Assembly (NCBI GenBank): GCA_011947345.1
Contig: JAAVTG010000551.1
Location: forward strand, 124,001-188,000
From: Phytophthora quininea
Lineage: Eukaryota > Oomycota > Peronosporomycetes > Peronosporales > Peronosporaceae
Length of the DNA stretch: 64,000 bases
Direction: 5' to 3'
Part shown: positions 1 through 11,192 of the stretch, piece after piece
Position numbering within the stretch: the stretch's first letter is position 1
How the letters are laid out: each line of letters begins with the position of its first letter
Made by a program: the position numbers and the translations under genes
Notes under the pieces: model-generated
What the model was told of the DNA's origin: nothing
What the model saw: only the letters and a program-made list of their open reading frames with translations
Databases searched by the model: none

Positions 1-1323
1 TTCGTCGTTGTGGGTGAGATGTCCAAGCGTGAAGACCGCCCACTGCTGCTGCACACTCGAACCGGTTCGAAGCAGCTTCACCAGCGGTGCAATAGCTCCT
101 TTCTGAGCGATCGTGTTGCAGTTGCTAGCGTTACCAGCAGCGATGGTGCCTAACGCGTAGACAGCGTTCTGCTTCAGCAGGTCGGTTCCAGTTCGAAGGA
201 GGGCGATCAGCGGTTCAATTGCACCTCCCCGGACGATGGTTTCGCAATTTTCAATGCTGTTGCCGGCAAGTGTTCCAAGAGCCTCTGCAGCCCAGAATTT
301 TTGGTTAGGAGTGCCGATTCTCAACAGCCCAACGAGTTGCGGTAGAATTCCGCCTTCTCGAAGTCCGTCTTCGTCTCCATTCGTTGCGATACAAGAGCAG
401 AGAATCAGCGCGTCTTCCTTGTCGGTGTCGCTTCCGTACAGCAAATTGTGCAACATCACGAGCTCTGAAAGCGCAGCAACTCGAATGCAGCCGCGAAGCA
501 TCTCGAAATCGGACGCCATCATCTCACTGTAGAAGAATGTGAACCAGCTGAGGCAGTGCAGTGCGTACAGTTGAGTCACGAAGCTGTCGCTGTCTCGCAC
601 CAACTTGGACAGAATGTAGACCCCGTTGGCTTGAATCACTTGCAGTCGAGTGGTGTTGGTCACACATTTTCGGAGCAGTGGCAGCAGCAAATTGTCCTCG
701 TCGATGGAGCCGTCACTCGCGATCATGTTCATGATTGCTGGGACAGTGAGGTTGTTCAGATCAGTGGCAGATGGAGGCGGGGTATCCACCACTGGGGTAT
801 TGGCGACAATGGTACCCGCAGTGGCTACCTTCTTTTCGTTCTTGCGCTTCTGAAGTAGTGCTCGGATCACGTCTTCGTGGGTCAATTTGACGTCCTTGTG
901 CACGTTTTCCAGCTTGGAAAAGAAGTTGCTGGCATTTCTTGCAGCCGTGGCAGAATCATTCATGATCGTGGCGGAGGTGGCAAGACCGAGCATCCGGAAG
1001 ACGTGTTCGATCTCGGCGACGATCTCCAGGCGTTCTTCTTCCATTGCAGTGCGCTTGAAAGCACGGTAGAGGCTGTGCTTCTTGCTGTACTTCTCGAGGT
1101 ACATCGAGAACTTCTGCACTGCCGCCGCAAACTTGATGGCGTTGCGTGTTAGAGTGGCGTTGGCTTCGAAAGTGCCGTTGCTCCGCAAGTACTGGAGCTC
1201 GAGGTGGATCTCGGTCATTTGCACGTATGTTTGTAGGTTCACTCGACGCTGGTGGTGGATGGCTTCTCGCAGCTCCCAGATCTTGAACAGGCCTTGGCCG
1301 ACGGTCTTGATCAGGTAGCACAT
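1..1323 (-). CDS. Armadillo-repeat protein (3' end beyond window)
   Basis: An open frame runs without a stop from about 1476 leftwards through the window edge; the first in-frame ATG is at 1323. The N-terminal ~190 residues are a helical region (for example VGQGLFKIWELREA and KFSMYLEKYSK) and the part below about position 500 is a run of ~42-residue armadillo/HEAT-type repeats, each with the pattern AVxALGTxAxxN followed by GAIxPLxxLLRTG (copies near 300, 200 and 80). Armadillo repeats form a superhelical protein-binding scaffold; the partner is not visible. The upstream frame stays open for 50 codons before the ATG, so a first exon further right is possible. The C-terminus is cut off by the window. 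Function beyond protein binding is not claimed. Confidence 0.8.
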   Translation of the reverse strand, partial: MCYLIKTVGQGLFKIWELREAIHHQRRVNLQTYVQMTEIHLELQYLRSNGTFEANATLTRNAIKFAAAVQKFSMYLEKYSKKHSLYRAFKRTAMEEERLEIVAEIEHVFRMLGLATSATIMNDSATAARNASNFFSKLENVHKDVKLTHEDVIRALLQKRKNEKKVATAGTIVANTPVVDTPPPSATDLNNLTVPAIMNMIASDGSIDEDNLLLPLLRKCVTNTTRLQVIQANGVYILSKLVRDSDSFVTQLYALHCLSWFTFFYSEMMASDFEMLRGCIRVAALSELVMLHNLLYGSDTDKEDALILCSCIATNGDEDGLREGGILPQLVGLLRIGTPNQKFWAAEALGTLAGNSIENCETIVRGGAIEPLIALLRTGTDLLKQNAVYALGTIAAGNASNCNTIAQKGAIAPLVKLLRTGSSVQQQWAVFTLGHLTHNDE

Positions 1324-1476
1324 GAGCTCTCGACGGCGAATTCGCGAATGACGGACTGGATAGGCCACGGAAAACGCGCTTGGAGTAAAATTTCCAAGAG
1401 CTCTCGACCGTTCAGCTGGTCGATGATTCAACTCGTTCGTACGATATCCGAATGAGCTGACGAACTGTCGGAGTTA

Positions 1477-2355
1477 TCAACCGATTCGGTGTGTCGAGCA
1501 GCGTGTTCAACGAGTTGTTCATGGCACATTAGGCCGCGGAGCTGTAGCAAGACGTGTCTAATGTGCGTTGACCCCGTGGAACGCAGTCCACCAAGTTTGA
1601 GCGGTCGTGATTTGAAGTCGGTGCGGTAAATCCTACCTGAGGATTGGGACACCGACTTGTCCGTTGAGCAAGATCGCGAAATATGTGGACCGATCCTTTG
1701 GCTTCGGAAGTGTGTGTCTTGCTAAGTGAGACTGTGAATCAGGTCGACTGCAGCGGGTCTTCGCCGACCATGGCAGCTTGTTAACATCTTCTGGTAGCGA
1801 ACTTGACGATATAGGATAGTTGCTTAACCTTGAGTACAAGACTTGCTCGAGCATTATGCCGGAGCAAGACGCTGCGTCTTGGCGGCCCGCCTGTCGCTTT
1901 TAAACGCAGCAAAACCGGCGAGCGCTGGCCACCGATCCGAGGAACGCTCTGGTGACGGACATGATGAAACGAGGAGCTTTTACTGCGACAAAATTCGATG
2001 GCAAGGAATCAGGGGCACAATGCAGAACGCTTCCTCGAGGGTTAGACTGCTTCCGAGTGCGTGGCACAGATACCCTGCGTTGTGTTCCTTTCAAACAAGA
2101 GCAGAACGGAGCAAAGGCGTTGCCTGCAACATGTAGCCATCTCTACTGAAATTAGTTATGTGAGTCGGGTGCACGAGTGTTGTTGCTCATAAGTGCTGGA
2201 ATCGATGACCTCTCTAGCAGGACGCGTACGCTCCACGAGGTGCCCACAGACCGGCCGTAAGTGTGCCCCCTCCTTCACCAGCGCTGTATCACCCCCAAGC
2301 TTGAAGTTACCATCCGAAGCCTCGAAGATATCAACAAGAACGGAGGTGGCACCCT
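1477..2355. other. Gene-free stretch
   Basis: Only short overlapping frames occur here and none shows a domain or repeat I recognise. It lies upstream of the armadillo gene and so probably holds its promoter and decayed DNA. Confidence 0.4.
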
Positions 2356-2359
2356 CGGC

Positions 2360-2885
2360 GTCTTCTACCACGTGATCGAACCAAAGAATAAGACACTTGA
2401 CTCGCTGTGCTGGTGACGCCGAGATGCAGACTCTGTCACGCTCAGTGAGGGTTGCTGCTGGGCCAATTCAGTCCATGACGTGGAGACAGATAGCGGCAAA
2501 GACGTCGTCAAAGTAGCAAACAGCTGTGTGTTTTGTGGTGGATAATGAATAGTTGCAAGATCCGAGACGTGCTTCCTTTCGTGCAAGGGCGAATCAAAGC
2601 GGATTAAAAGGTATGCAGAGTCTGGAGCAAGATGGACCATGTGAGTCCGAGCAAGGCTAGGTGAACGACACTGGTCTGGGCGAGGGACCATTTCGTGCAT
2701 TTTGGATTGGGTGCTGAAGTAGGACAGTATCGCTTCATCCTACGCGTTCTGCAAGCCGCTAGCAACAAGTCAACGTAAACCACCACGAATGGATGTTGAA
2801 GATCCTGGTCACAGATAAAACTCCGTTGGGCGATGAAGACACGAGAGCTCATCCGTTGTACTTGCTCCAGATCTTGATCACACAT
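2360..2885 (-). mobile_element. Possible Ty1/copia reverse transcriptase relic
   Basis: On the minus strand two overlapping frames together give HPFVVVYVD, then LLLA and a downstream DEAILSYFSTQSKMHEM-like stretch, resembling the YVDD-containing strand of copia-type reverse transcriptase with a frame break right after YVD. No LTRs, protease or integrase were identified. The match is short, so this is a weak call; it would be a dead fragment in any case. Confidence 0.35.
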
Positions 2886-2889
2886 CTTC

Positions 2890-3740
2890 TTTTGTCACCG
2901 AATCATTTGGCTCGCGTGAAGTGTACTTGAGGAAGCGGGTGTATGTCGATTCTGTCCAAGACGAACGCGTGGACCAACAGAGGCTCCTCAGGCACATGCA
3001 TTCTCGCAGACATACCCGGGCCCACACGAGCAAATTGGGGGAGGCCGCCACCGCAGCAGAGATAGCGCTAAGCAGCGTCAAGTCCGGCAAGTGTCACGTG
3101 GTAGTGTTTGTAGTAGCAGGAAAATTATCAACTGAGTGTATTTGCTGTTGGTTAAGACTTGTTGGTCTGCTCCTGCGCCCCTGTGGACTCCTTGGTTCTT
3201 TTGGCACTGTTCTTCAACGTCAACCAATCGCAATCTACAACTACACATGTATGTGGCCGGACTCAGCCACTACCATACAACGTACATTTAGTTATACTCC
3301 CGCACAAACTCCGGGTCGTACAACAGTGGAAGCATTATAATGTTGAGGTGTATTGTGTTACTGGCCTAACAACCCAGATTGGGGCTGCAGGAAAAAAAAA
3401 TAGTAGACTAAGCCCCCTTTACCCCAGGGAGGTGGATGACTAAGCTACTTGCCCTTCGTGTGAGCCACCCCTTTCCGACCTATTGGTCTTCATTGTACCG
3501 TTCCAGCCCTGGGTTTCCCTTGAGCCGCCGTCACAGTCTACCACATCAGCATTCAAGTTTTCAGAGATGTTGCAACTTGGTGCGTTTTCAGCATAGCGCA
3601 ACAATTTTCGTGTTTCCATGGCCATCCCCCATTTGCCGTAAGCCGTCTGAGAGAGAGGAAATAATGCAGCATTCGCGTCGAAACCATCTAGAAGGTGCCG
3701 ACAAAATGTTATTTGAGCAGCATGGATGTTACTATTCTGT
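2890..3740. other. Gene-free stretch
   Basis: No supported gene. A short sequence around 3316 (cgtacaacagtggaagca) recurs at about 4111, at the start of the plus-strand LINE fragment, so part of this stretch is probably scrambled retroelement DNA. Confidence 0.35.
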
Positions 3741-3741
3741 G

Positions 3742-4110
3742 TCAAATTTGTACCAAAAGCACATCCAGCCGCGCTCTCCAGATTGCATATAGTGTTTGGC
3801 ACACAGCTAGCTTCCAGTAAGTGTTGGCTACGGTGATGGTATCTTCAATATCAATCTGTTGCTCCGGGTTGGCGCTATTCCACGTTGTCATAAAATTAAT
3901 GCACTTTGTCGGTGGATCGTTGAGAGCAAACGCAAAAACTTCATCCACCTCATGATTTACGACTTCGTTGTACAGATTCGCGAAACTGGTTTTCATCCAC
4001 ATCCGTCGTGCTATCGGGCAGTCCCAGACTAAGTGAGCCAAAGTTGGTTGTTGCACATCAGCGCATTGCGAGTGCGGACAGCCCGTTGCTTTTCTTTCTG
4101 GGATCCACAT
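3742..4110 (-). mobile_element. Non-LTR retrotransposon 3' end (zf-RVT region)
   Basis: The minus-strand frame contains GCPHSQC ... TLAHLVWDCPIARRMW, the Cys/His zinc-finger signature found after the reverse transcriptase in LINE-type elements (C..C..H..C followed by an aromatic/basic stretch), and then a helical tail with YAIWRARLDVL. The polymerase part is absent, so this is a 3' remnant. It is laid head to head with another such remnant on the plus strand. Confidence 0.55.
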
Positions 4111-4111
4111 C

Positions 4112-4479
4112 GGGAGCGCGTACAACAGTGGAAGCAACACCGGGACATATTAATTATTCTCTGGAATATGCTACGATGCATAGTTCTCCACCATCGCTGG
4201 ACTGAACGCAACAGGATATGCTTTGAAGACGGCAGTCCAGGACCCAAAACGACAGCTCTGGCCGCGATATATGCAACATTTGGAGCACACGTTCGCAGAG
4301 GCCTTAGAACCGCAGACAGCAATCTACACGAGCAGTATCACACCATTCTGCGCCGACTAAAACAAACATCACATTTCGGCAACTTCATCAACTGCAACCC
4401 AGACCTATTTCGCCTCCGACACGTTCGACTTCACATTGCCCAACGCTCTGGCGTTGTATTCCAGACCTTAGTAGATTAG
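4112..4479 (+). mobile_element. Non-LTR retrotransposon tail fragment
   Basis: The plus-strand frame reads VQQWKQHRDILIILWNMLRC, then HHRWTERNRICFEDG and a helical end, which lines up with the tail LWRIYTAIVFHATWRLRND seen in the LINE fragments inside both duplicated arms. The zinc finger itself is missing. It faces the minus-strand remnant at 3742-4110, showing an inversion or independent insertions at this spot. Confidence 0.45.
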
Positions 4480-4693
4480 ATTTAGCACCGCAGATTGAGA
4501 ACTCACAAATAATCGGTAATCGAAGCCCCCCTTTCGTTTCGGATGCCCAGCCGTGCTGCACGACAGTATGACTCAGGCTCGCTCTTCATCCATCATGTGC
4601 GGCCGACTCACAGCAAGTAGAAAACGGTCAGGCTGGTTGCTCCACCGCGGCCTGGAAACGCTCGCTATTAAAGCGGCCGAGTGCTCAAGGAGC
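4480..4693. other. Spacer to inverted-repeat boundary
   Basis: No gene seen. Similarity to the other arm begins sharply at 4694. Confidence 0.5.
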
Positions 4694-4877
4694 CAGTATT
4701 TAACTACCAACGCCTGGCTGTCGTCAACGAGTGGAAAATGATGCGGCTCGTAGTCTATATTCTTTGTTTTTCAAAGCATCGTTTTCATAGCTGGAACAAA
4801 ATCGTTTGATTCGAATTGGTGGCGTGAATGTGAGATAACTATCCGGTGACGCTAGACATTGATCCATTCCGCCCGCG

Positions 4878-6205
4878 ATGGTCAAGTTCGTACGCGGCCG
4901 CGTGGTTCACGCCCCTGTGCGGGGCGAGATCGAGCTCTTCGAGGACGCCTTCCTGTCTGTGGACGTTGCCAGCGGTCGTATCGACGTCTTCCACGTGCAG
5001 ACGCAGCCCGAGGACGTCCAATTGGCTGCGCAATGCGACCCAAGCGACTTCCTCCAGCTCTCCAGCGACCAACTGCTGCTTCCTGGCTTTGTAGATACAC
5101 ATGTACACGCGCCACAGTTCCAGTTCATGGGGACGGCTACGGACGAACCTCTGATGCGGTGGCTGGACAAGTACACGTTCCCAATCGAGCAGAGCTTCGA
5201 GAGCGAGGCGGTGGCTCGCCACTGGTACACCAAACTGCTCAACTGCATGCTGGCCGAGGGGATCACCACAGCGCAATACTTTGCTACGATCCATGTGGAG
5301 TCTACTAAGATTCTAGCAGATATTGTGGAGAGCAGAGGCCAGAGGGGCCTCGTGGGGCTTGTATCCATGGATAGGAATGCTCCCGACAACTACGTATCTG
5401 AAAACACGGCCAAATGTCTAGAAGAAGCGGAGGAGTTTGTGAAATACGTGTTGGAGAAAGGAAATGAGTTGGTGAAGCCTGTGGTGACGCCGAGATTCAT
5501 CCCGACGTGCTCGACGGAGCTTTTGAACGGTCTGGGGAAGCTCGTGGGCAGATACGATGTCCATGTGCAGTCGCACATTGCCGAGTCCAAGGATGAAGAA
5601 GCATTCGTAGAGGTTTTACATCCTGGAAAAGAGATACCGAGCTGTTTAATGAGGCCAACTTGTTGACGGAGAAAAGCTGCATGGCACATGCAGTGCACTT
5701 GCAAGACAGCGAGCTAGAGGTCCTGCGTCACACAGGGACTGCGCTTGCACATTGTCCACTGTCCAATTTCTTCTTCGCCAACGGACTGCTAGACGTGCGG
5801 AAAGTGCTAAACAAGAAGGTTGACGTCGGCTTAGGAACGGATATCGCAGGTGGGTATTCTCCTAGCATGTTGAGGGCGATCCAGACGTGCGTGCTGACGA
5901 TAAAAGCGCTAGAGATTCGTGAGGACCCTTCAGGTTCGCAGACTGAGCCGTTCGATTTCAAAGACGCCTTCTGGCTCGCAACTATGGGCGGCGCGAAGGC
6001 TCTGCGGCTTGAGAATGAGATCGGGAGCTTTGCAGTGGGGAAAAGTTTCGACGCAATTCTTGTAGATGTGACTCGAGGCAACAACCTGGTAGTCTCCGAT
6101 CGCGACACGTCCTTGGATGTCTTCCAGAAGGTCATTCACAATGCCGATAGCCGCAACTTTGCCAAAGTCTTCGTCAAAGGGCGAGTCGTGCACGACCTCC
6201 CGTAA
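4878..6205 (+). pseudogene. Guanine deaminase, arm 1 copy, one frameshift
   Basis: Guanine deaminase hydrolyses guanine to xanthine and ammonia in purine breakdown. The amidohydrolase metal and active-site motifs are all present: DTHVHAPQ (His75/His77), VQSHIAE (His233), MAHAVHL (His271) and GTDIAGG (Asp322), numbered on the reconstructed 442-residue protein. The start MVKFVRGR is intact here. The A run at 5627-5630 has four A where the other arm has five (31422-31426 on the opposite strand), which throws the frame after PGK and creates a stop at 5664-5666; the rest continues in the next frame to 6205. As read, this copy would lose His271 and Asp322. The gene ends 41 bases from the convergent START-FYVE gene. 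Confidence 0.85.
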
Positions 6206-6246
6206 CGAAGCCAAGCCAAGGCTGAAACACTGCTGCTATTGTTGTA

Positions 6247-7497
6247 TTAACCGAGCAAGGATTGACGCTTGCACCGCCTGCAGATTACGATGGAAACCAT
6301 TCGACCGATATCGCTTTCGACTTGTTCAGTCTTCCAGCAGTAGCCACAGACAAGATACCCGCACAGATAACAACGATTCTTCCTCGACTTTTCCCAGTTC
6401 GACAGAGCTGTAGCCAGCGTACGCTTGACGACGGATAAACTGCAAGTACAGCACGGACATCGAGCATTGTCGACCACAATCACGGGCCCAACCGATGTCG
6501 GAATACTAAACCGACGATGCCGTACGAAGTTTGAAACTTGAGTCACCCCAAAAGCGAGTACCAGCAGTCGACGAGTTTGAGCCTTGACGTCGTCGCAGTG
6601 TTTCACGTCAATCGGCGGCTGACTGGCGTCAAACCACGAGTGGAAAATGATTCGGAGTCCTCTGCGGTTCGGCAGTTGGTCCACCAAATAAGAAGCAGCT
6701 AATCCGTGCAGCTGGTGAACGCGAGTATGATCTCCAGCACTTCGACCTGGAGTGAACTCATTCGGTCGTAGGGCTCGTTGCGATATGGTGAAGCCGTCAC
6801 GCTCGTACTTGCGTTGGAAGAAATCGAGGTAGCACCACTGCTCATTCCGTCCGAACACTTTGGTGCAGGTGAAACTGCTTGTCTTCACGGCAAGTTGCTG
6901 TGCCGACTTTCTCGGGCTCACGTTGTTGTCCAACTTTCTGCATGCAGTAGTCTCCACAGTTCGCTCAATGGACCCGAAGATGAAGTTTTTGCCGTAAAGT
7001 CCCGTCATGGCGGCGTTTTGTTCAGCTTCTGTTGCTGGCCAAAGGATCCGAGCCGCTTCCTCGATGCTGGCATCGACTCGACCAACACACAAAACCTCCG
7101 TACGGATGTTGCGAATCAAATCGACTCCGGCGATACCGTTTTGTTGGCGTTGGTAGATTTCAAAGTGGTCCACAGTTTGTACGTGCTTCCATGGACCTGC
7201 TTGATCGAGTCCCGCTGATAATGCTGCAAAGTCGGTGTTGGCGTGGATATAGCGAGCTCTTCTCAGTAGTTCTTGGTCTGAAAGGTACGTGTTTGCTTTT
7301 CCGACGTTGCGTTTTGCATCGGAGATCGTCACAGACGTCTCGGAGCTGGAGTTCTCGACCACTGCTACGACGACGGGAATGCGACCATGGCGAATTCTTG
7401 CGTCCAATGCTGCTGGCATCACTGCTGCTGGGAGTTTTAAGCTGTGACGTGTCCGAGTTCCTTGAAGACCGACGATAACTCCTACTTGTGAGCTCAT
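6247..7497 (-). CDS. START-FYVE protein without GAF domain, arm 1 copy
   Basis: This 416-residue protein has a START-type lipid-binding region (about residues 75-300, with QWCYLDFFQRK and RDGFTIS, also found in the paralogues at 38.9-47.8 kb) followed by a FYVE-like zinc finger at the C-terminus: RCPCC, then NRCYLCGYLVCGYCW and VICRRC. The classical basic R(R/K)HHCR signature of PI3P-binding FYVE domains is replaced by KNRCYLCG, so PI3P binding is uncertain. Family members elsewhere in the window continue for ~350 residues into a GAF domain; this one stops eight residues after the last Cys pair. It is open throughout, unlike its partner in arm 2. Likely role: lipid sensing or transfer at endomembranes (inference). 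Confidence 0.8.
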   Translation of the reverse strand: MSSQVGVIVGLQGTRTRHSLKLPAAVMPAALDARIRHGRIPVVVAVVENSSSETSVTISDAKRNVGKANTYLSDQELLRRARYIHANTDFAALSAGLDQAGPWKHVQTVDHFEIYQRQQNGIAGVDLIRNIRTEVLCVGRVDASIEEAARILWPATEAEQNAAMTGLYGKNFIFGSIERTVETTACRKLDNNVSPRKSAQQLAVKTSSFTCTKVFGRNEQWCYLDFFQRKYERDGFTISQRALRPNEFTPGRSAGDHTRVHQLHGLAASYLVDQLPNRRGLRIIFHSWFDASQPPIDVKHCDDVKAQTRRLLVLAFGVTQVSNFVRHRRFSIPTSVGPVIVVDNARCPCCTCSLSVVKRTLATALSNWEKSRKNRCYLCGYLVCGYCWKTEQVESDIGRMVSIVICRRCKRQSLLG

Positions 7498-8896
7498 CTA
7501 TGAAGTGCTTGCGTGGCTGGTATGAGTGCAGTTTGTAGCCGTTCAACGGCGACAAAGTTAAATTCATTGATGAGGCAGTGCAACTTGGGTGTGGCATTCG
7601 AGTCACTTTGGCCATTGGCTTCGTCCAGCTGTAATTGAGTCCTCGAGTATCAAGAAGAGTTTGCTAAGACGTTACAGCAATACCGTCCTACCTGATCGCC
7701 AGTTCAGCTCAGCGGAATAAGTCGCGCCATTCCCCAATACTTCCTGCGCATTTTCCGAGTCCGCTGTGACTCGCCAGTGAGCATGACTTCGATAATGCTC
7801 TCGGTCGTTGACGTCGTCGATAAAATGGCGTCGGATCGGGTTCACTGGCCTGAAGATCTTCCTTACCAAGTTACCAAGTCGGCAAGTCGACGCGTAGAAT
7901 CTCTTTTCTCCGACAATGACAGCACCAGCGAATTCTGCGCTTAAATTCTTTATGAGTCCAGCAAAACTAACGCCGACTGCCACCGCTGTAAAAGTGCTGT
8001 TGTTCGGCAAGTCTCGTCAAACGTTTGTTGCGGAGCCAAGCAACAGTTCCCCCAGTTCGTGCACTCGGTAAGGCGTTCCTCGCTCGCTGACACGACCCGT
8101 TCCCGCCGAAATACAGCATGGAGTTCAAACGCGTCGTTCGTCTTCATCTGACGAATGATCAGCACCTTCTTCTTCTCCACACACATGCCATGTAAAGGAC
8201 TTACAACTCCAACAGCACGAGACGGCACCACTTGCAGATTCCAGACGGCCAAACTAAGAAAATCGGCGAGTCGAGTGCAGATGTTCCAAAACTGTAGATG
8301 ATGCAGGGTTGGTGCATGCATTCGCTGTACTGCTGCATTTGATGGCTTTGAGAAGGAGTAGAAATCACTGGGTCAGGGGCCAAGACGGTTGATTCATCGG
8401 GGGCGGCTTTTCCCTCGGAGTACTCTTAGCCTCTCAAAGAACTTCTCCCTGGTGGAAGCAGACCAGGCCAGTCTGGTCTTAGCGCTTTCTTCGACAACAC
8501 CGTAGTGCGGGAATCATGTGGAACACCTGAGCGCGGGATCAGGAAGAATTTCCCCGCTCTCTGGTGACGTTTTTGGTTGGCAACGCGAATACTTGACGAC
8601 CGAGCTTGGTCAGGCAGGCCAAAGCGATCTGCCTGACCCCGTGGAGTGTGGACAGTCTCTCGACGAGCCGTGTGGCAGGGCCATGAAAGCATATTCACGA
8701 GATCCACCACAACTGTGAGAAGGCGATAACTGCTGGTGATGTGTCTGGAGGCGAAAACGTATTACGATCCAAACCAAGCTCGCCTTCGAGCGTAATCGAC
8801 TCATTTCTGACGGACGAATTTTCATCATTCTGAACAATTCCTGCAACACCGGACACCAACCGTGTCATCGTTGAGAAAACCAACCAAGCTTCTACC
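7498..8896. other. Divergent intergenic region, arm 1
   Basis: It separates the START-FYVE gene (leftward) from the M96-type gene (rightward) and so should contain both promoters. Minus-strand frames at 7672-8010 and 7950-8321 are partly kept in the other arm, including a VEKKKVLIIRQMKTND stretch, but they are interrupted and match no family I know. They may be remains of an older gene. Confidence 0.4.
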
Positions 8897-10080
8897 ATGG
8901 AGCCGACGGACTTCTTGCAGGACCTCGATGTGTGGATGGACTCGATAGACTTCGTGGAGGACACGAGGCCAGCAGACAACCCTCCAGCTGCAGCTTCATC
9001 CGCGATTAAGAAAAGGAAATTCACAAAAACGTACGGCCAGAAGCAGCGAGAAGAGCTGGCGAACTTGCGACTTGCTGCGGAAAACCTCGAGTCGACACTC
9101 CAGGCTTTGACGCTGAGAAAGCAACACCGACAAGTCACACCGATGCCTGCGACAGAGGTAAAGTTGATTGCAAAAATTCCCACGTGGGAATGTATCGCCA
9201 AGAGGCAACGAGGCGAAAAGGCCAAGGCGGAAGTGGAGAACGTCAAGCTACGAGAACTGATCAAGTGCCAACTGCAGTTGGTCAAGAGCTTCGAGCGGCT
9301 GATCCACAAGAGCCAAATCTGCGGTCGATGCCAAGAACACGACGAGTTGTACGGCGTCCAAACACACCACTCGAGTCAACAGCTGGAAGAAATGCTGCTG
9401 GATGTGGATGCTCGCTTCCCCGTTGTGGATATTGTCCTCTTGGAGAGAGGCTTAAGTGATGATCCGATGGCGGACATTGGAGACGACGCGGCTTTGAGGT
9501 ACTCACCGACAGAAGGCATCCACCTCGAGCTCACAGAGAAGCGGTTCATGCCCTTTCACTACAAAGCTGTGGACGAGGTCGTGTGGAAGTCACTTTCTCA
9601 AGGCAAACTCAAGCTCATCGGCACGCACCCAATGATACTCAAACATACCGAAGACACGGTCATTTCCCAAGTCATCTTGCCATTATTCTCTCAGAAAAAA
9701 TGAATGGGCTGACGACCGCGGAAATGTTTTCGGCGATGAAGCGGTTCCAGCAGCAAGATCGAACCGTGTATGTGTGGTGCATCAAGATAAGCTTCTACCA
9801 TCGGAACGACGGCAACTCGACTCCATATCTGCTGACGTTCACAGGCAGCTCGACAGCGTCGTCAACAACGCTACCGGACGGGTCTTCCGGTTGTTTGGTG
9901 AGAAGCTATACCAAATCGAGCTCCAATCTTGCTGTGGGGTTGGATCGAGGACAGTATCACCAAATGGGGCTGCTCACGGAAATGGTCTTCGCGGCGTACA
10001 AGCAAAGCCGACCGGATGTGAACCAAGCGCTCGAGAATCTGTTACTCAACGACATGCTGGCGAATAATACGGGGCATTAA
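8897..10080 (+). CDS. M96 mating-specific-type coiled-coil protein, arm 1 copy
   Basis: The architecture is that of the oomycete M96-type family: an acidic start (MEPTDFLQDLDVWMDS), a basic stretch KKRKFTKTYGQKQREELANL leading into a coiled coil (about residues 40-80), a second helical block with WECIAKRQRGEKAKAEVEN, and a globular C-terminal region ending ALENLLLNDML. The name comes from a Phytophthora mating-induced transcript; the biochemical role is unknown. The first frame stops at 9703. The homologous C-terminal part (TAEMFSAMKRFQQQDRTVYVW) continues one frame back from the A6 run at 9695-9700; one extra A would give a 394-residue protein. Both arms have six A here, so this break predates the duplication, is a tiny intron I cannot define, or is a repeated base-calling error. 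Confidence 0.65.
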
Positions 10081-10151
10081 AACCCCACAGAACGACTTAC
10101 AGATGAGTACGAGATGGAGTTCAGGCTCAGTAGGACATTGACACCACATCT

Positions 10152-10975
10152 TTGGTAATACAGGTTCTCATGAACAATGGTAAAAATGATTCACGGAATG
10201 TACAATTTTGTTTGCCAGGATGTCCAGCAGGGCCAACTGCGCGATTCTTCCCAAACCTACGATCGCACGAATGGAAAGTGATTCTTCGGCAAGTCCTGGA
10301 GTTGATACACCATCCGATGGAAGACCTGGGGTGTCCTCGACAAAGGATTCATGAAGCCTTGTCCAGTGTGATTTCTCTACGTGAATATCTACTGCCGGTA
10401 ATTCATGATGTGATGGTACGAATGTGCTTCGGAGACCTCGCAGTCGGTTCACGACTATACTTCCTCAGAGAACTAAATCCAAAAACTGCTTTCGTCCGGA
10501 ATGCCAGGAGATCGAAACGGTAGAACACTGTTTTTCACGTGCCCGTCATTAGAACCAAAGTGGAGCGGACTATGGAGCCAATGGTCGAGGTTCTTTTGCG
10601 TCGACCTAAGCTGGAGGTTGCTACTCTTCCCAAGATTGCAAGACCTCCGTAGGAACTGGAGAAGTGAGCACAAAGAACTGATACTTCTATGGAGGATCTA
10701 CACAGCGATTGTGTTTCATGCAACATGACGGCTCAGGAACGACATTCACTTCCAGGAAACAACAGCTGAAGTACAAAATATTCTCAATCTGCTGAACTCG
10801 TTCAAGATGCACTACCAATTCCTCTACCTACACGCACATGAACTTCATTGCAACCGCGCTACTGTGGTCTGCGTGCTGCAGAAACTTGGTTTTGATGCGC
10901 TAGAAACCAATATCCCGGAACCGATGCACCACATGTGGACGACACGAACGCAACTCTCACGGATAGATCGCTAAA
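10152..10975 (+). mobile_element. LINE 3' remnant inside arm 1
   Basis: The frame from 10152 leads into NCFRPECQEIETVEHCF, a C-x3-C-x7-H-C zinc finger of the kind that follows LINE reverse transcriptase, then shifts frame to FFTCPSLEPKW and LWRIYTAIVFHAT. A stop interrupts at 10728 where the other arm has Trp (TGA against TGG). The element was already broken when the segment duplicated, since the frame break at the zinc finger is shared. Confidence 0.6.
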
Positions 10976-11192
10976 TCCACTAAACAGTTAATCAATTCAG
11001 TTCCATTCATTTGTTTGCTAGGATGTTTGATACCGTAAAGTAAACAACCGCATTGAACGCTACGGCTCACAGACTGTCATTCATGGCAAGTCTGTCATCC
11101 AAACCAACGTGATACTGGTACTGGGCGAGTCGTCAGCTTATATGTTTTCTCTGTTGTGCTATGGGACCACAAGAATTCCATCTGACTACGGC

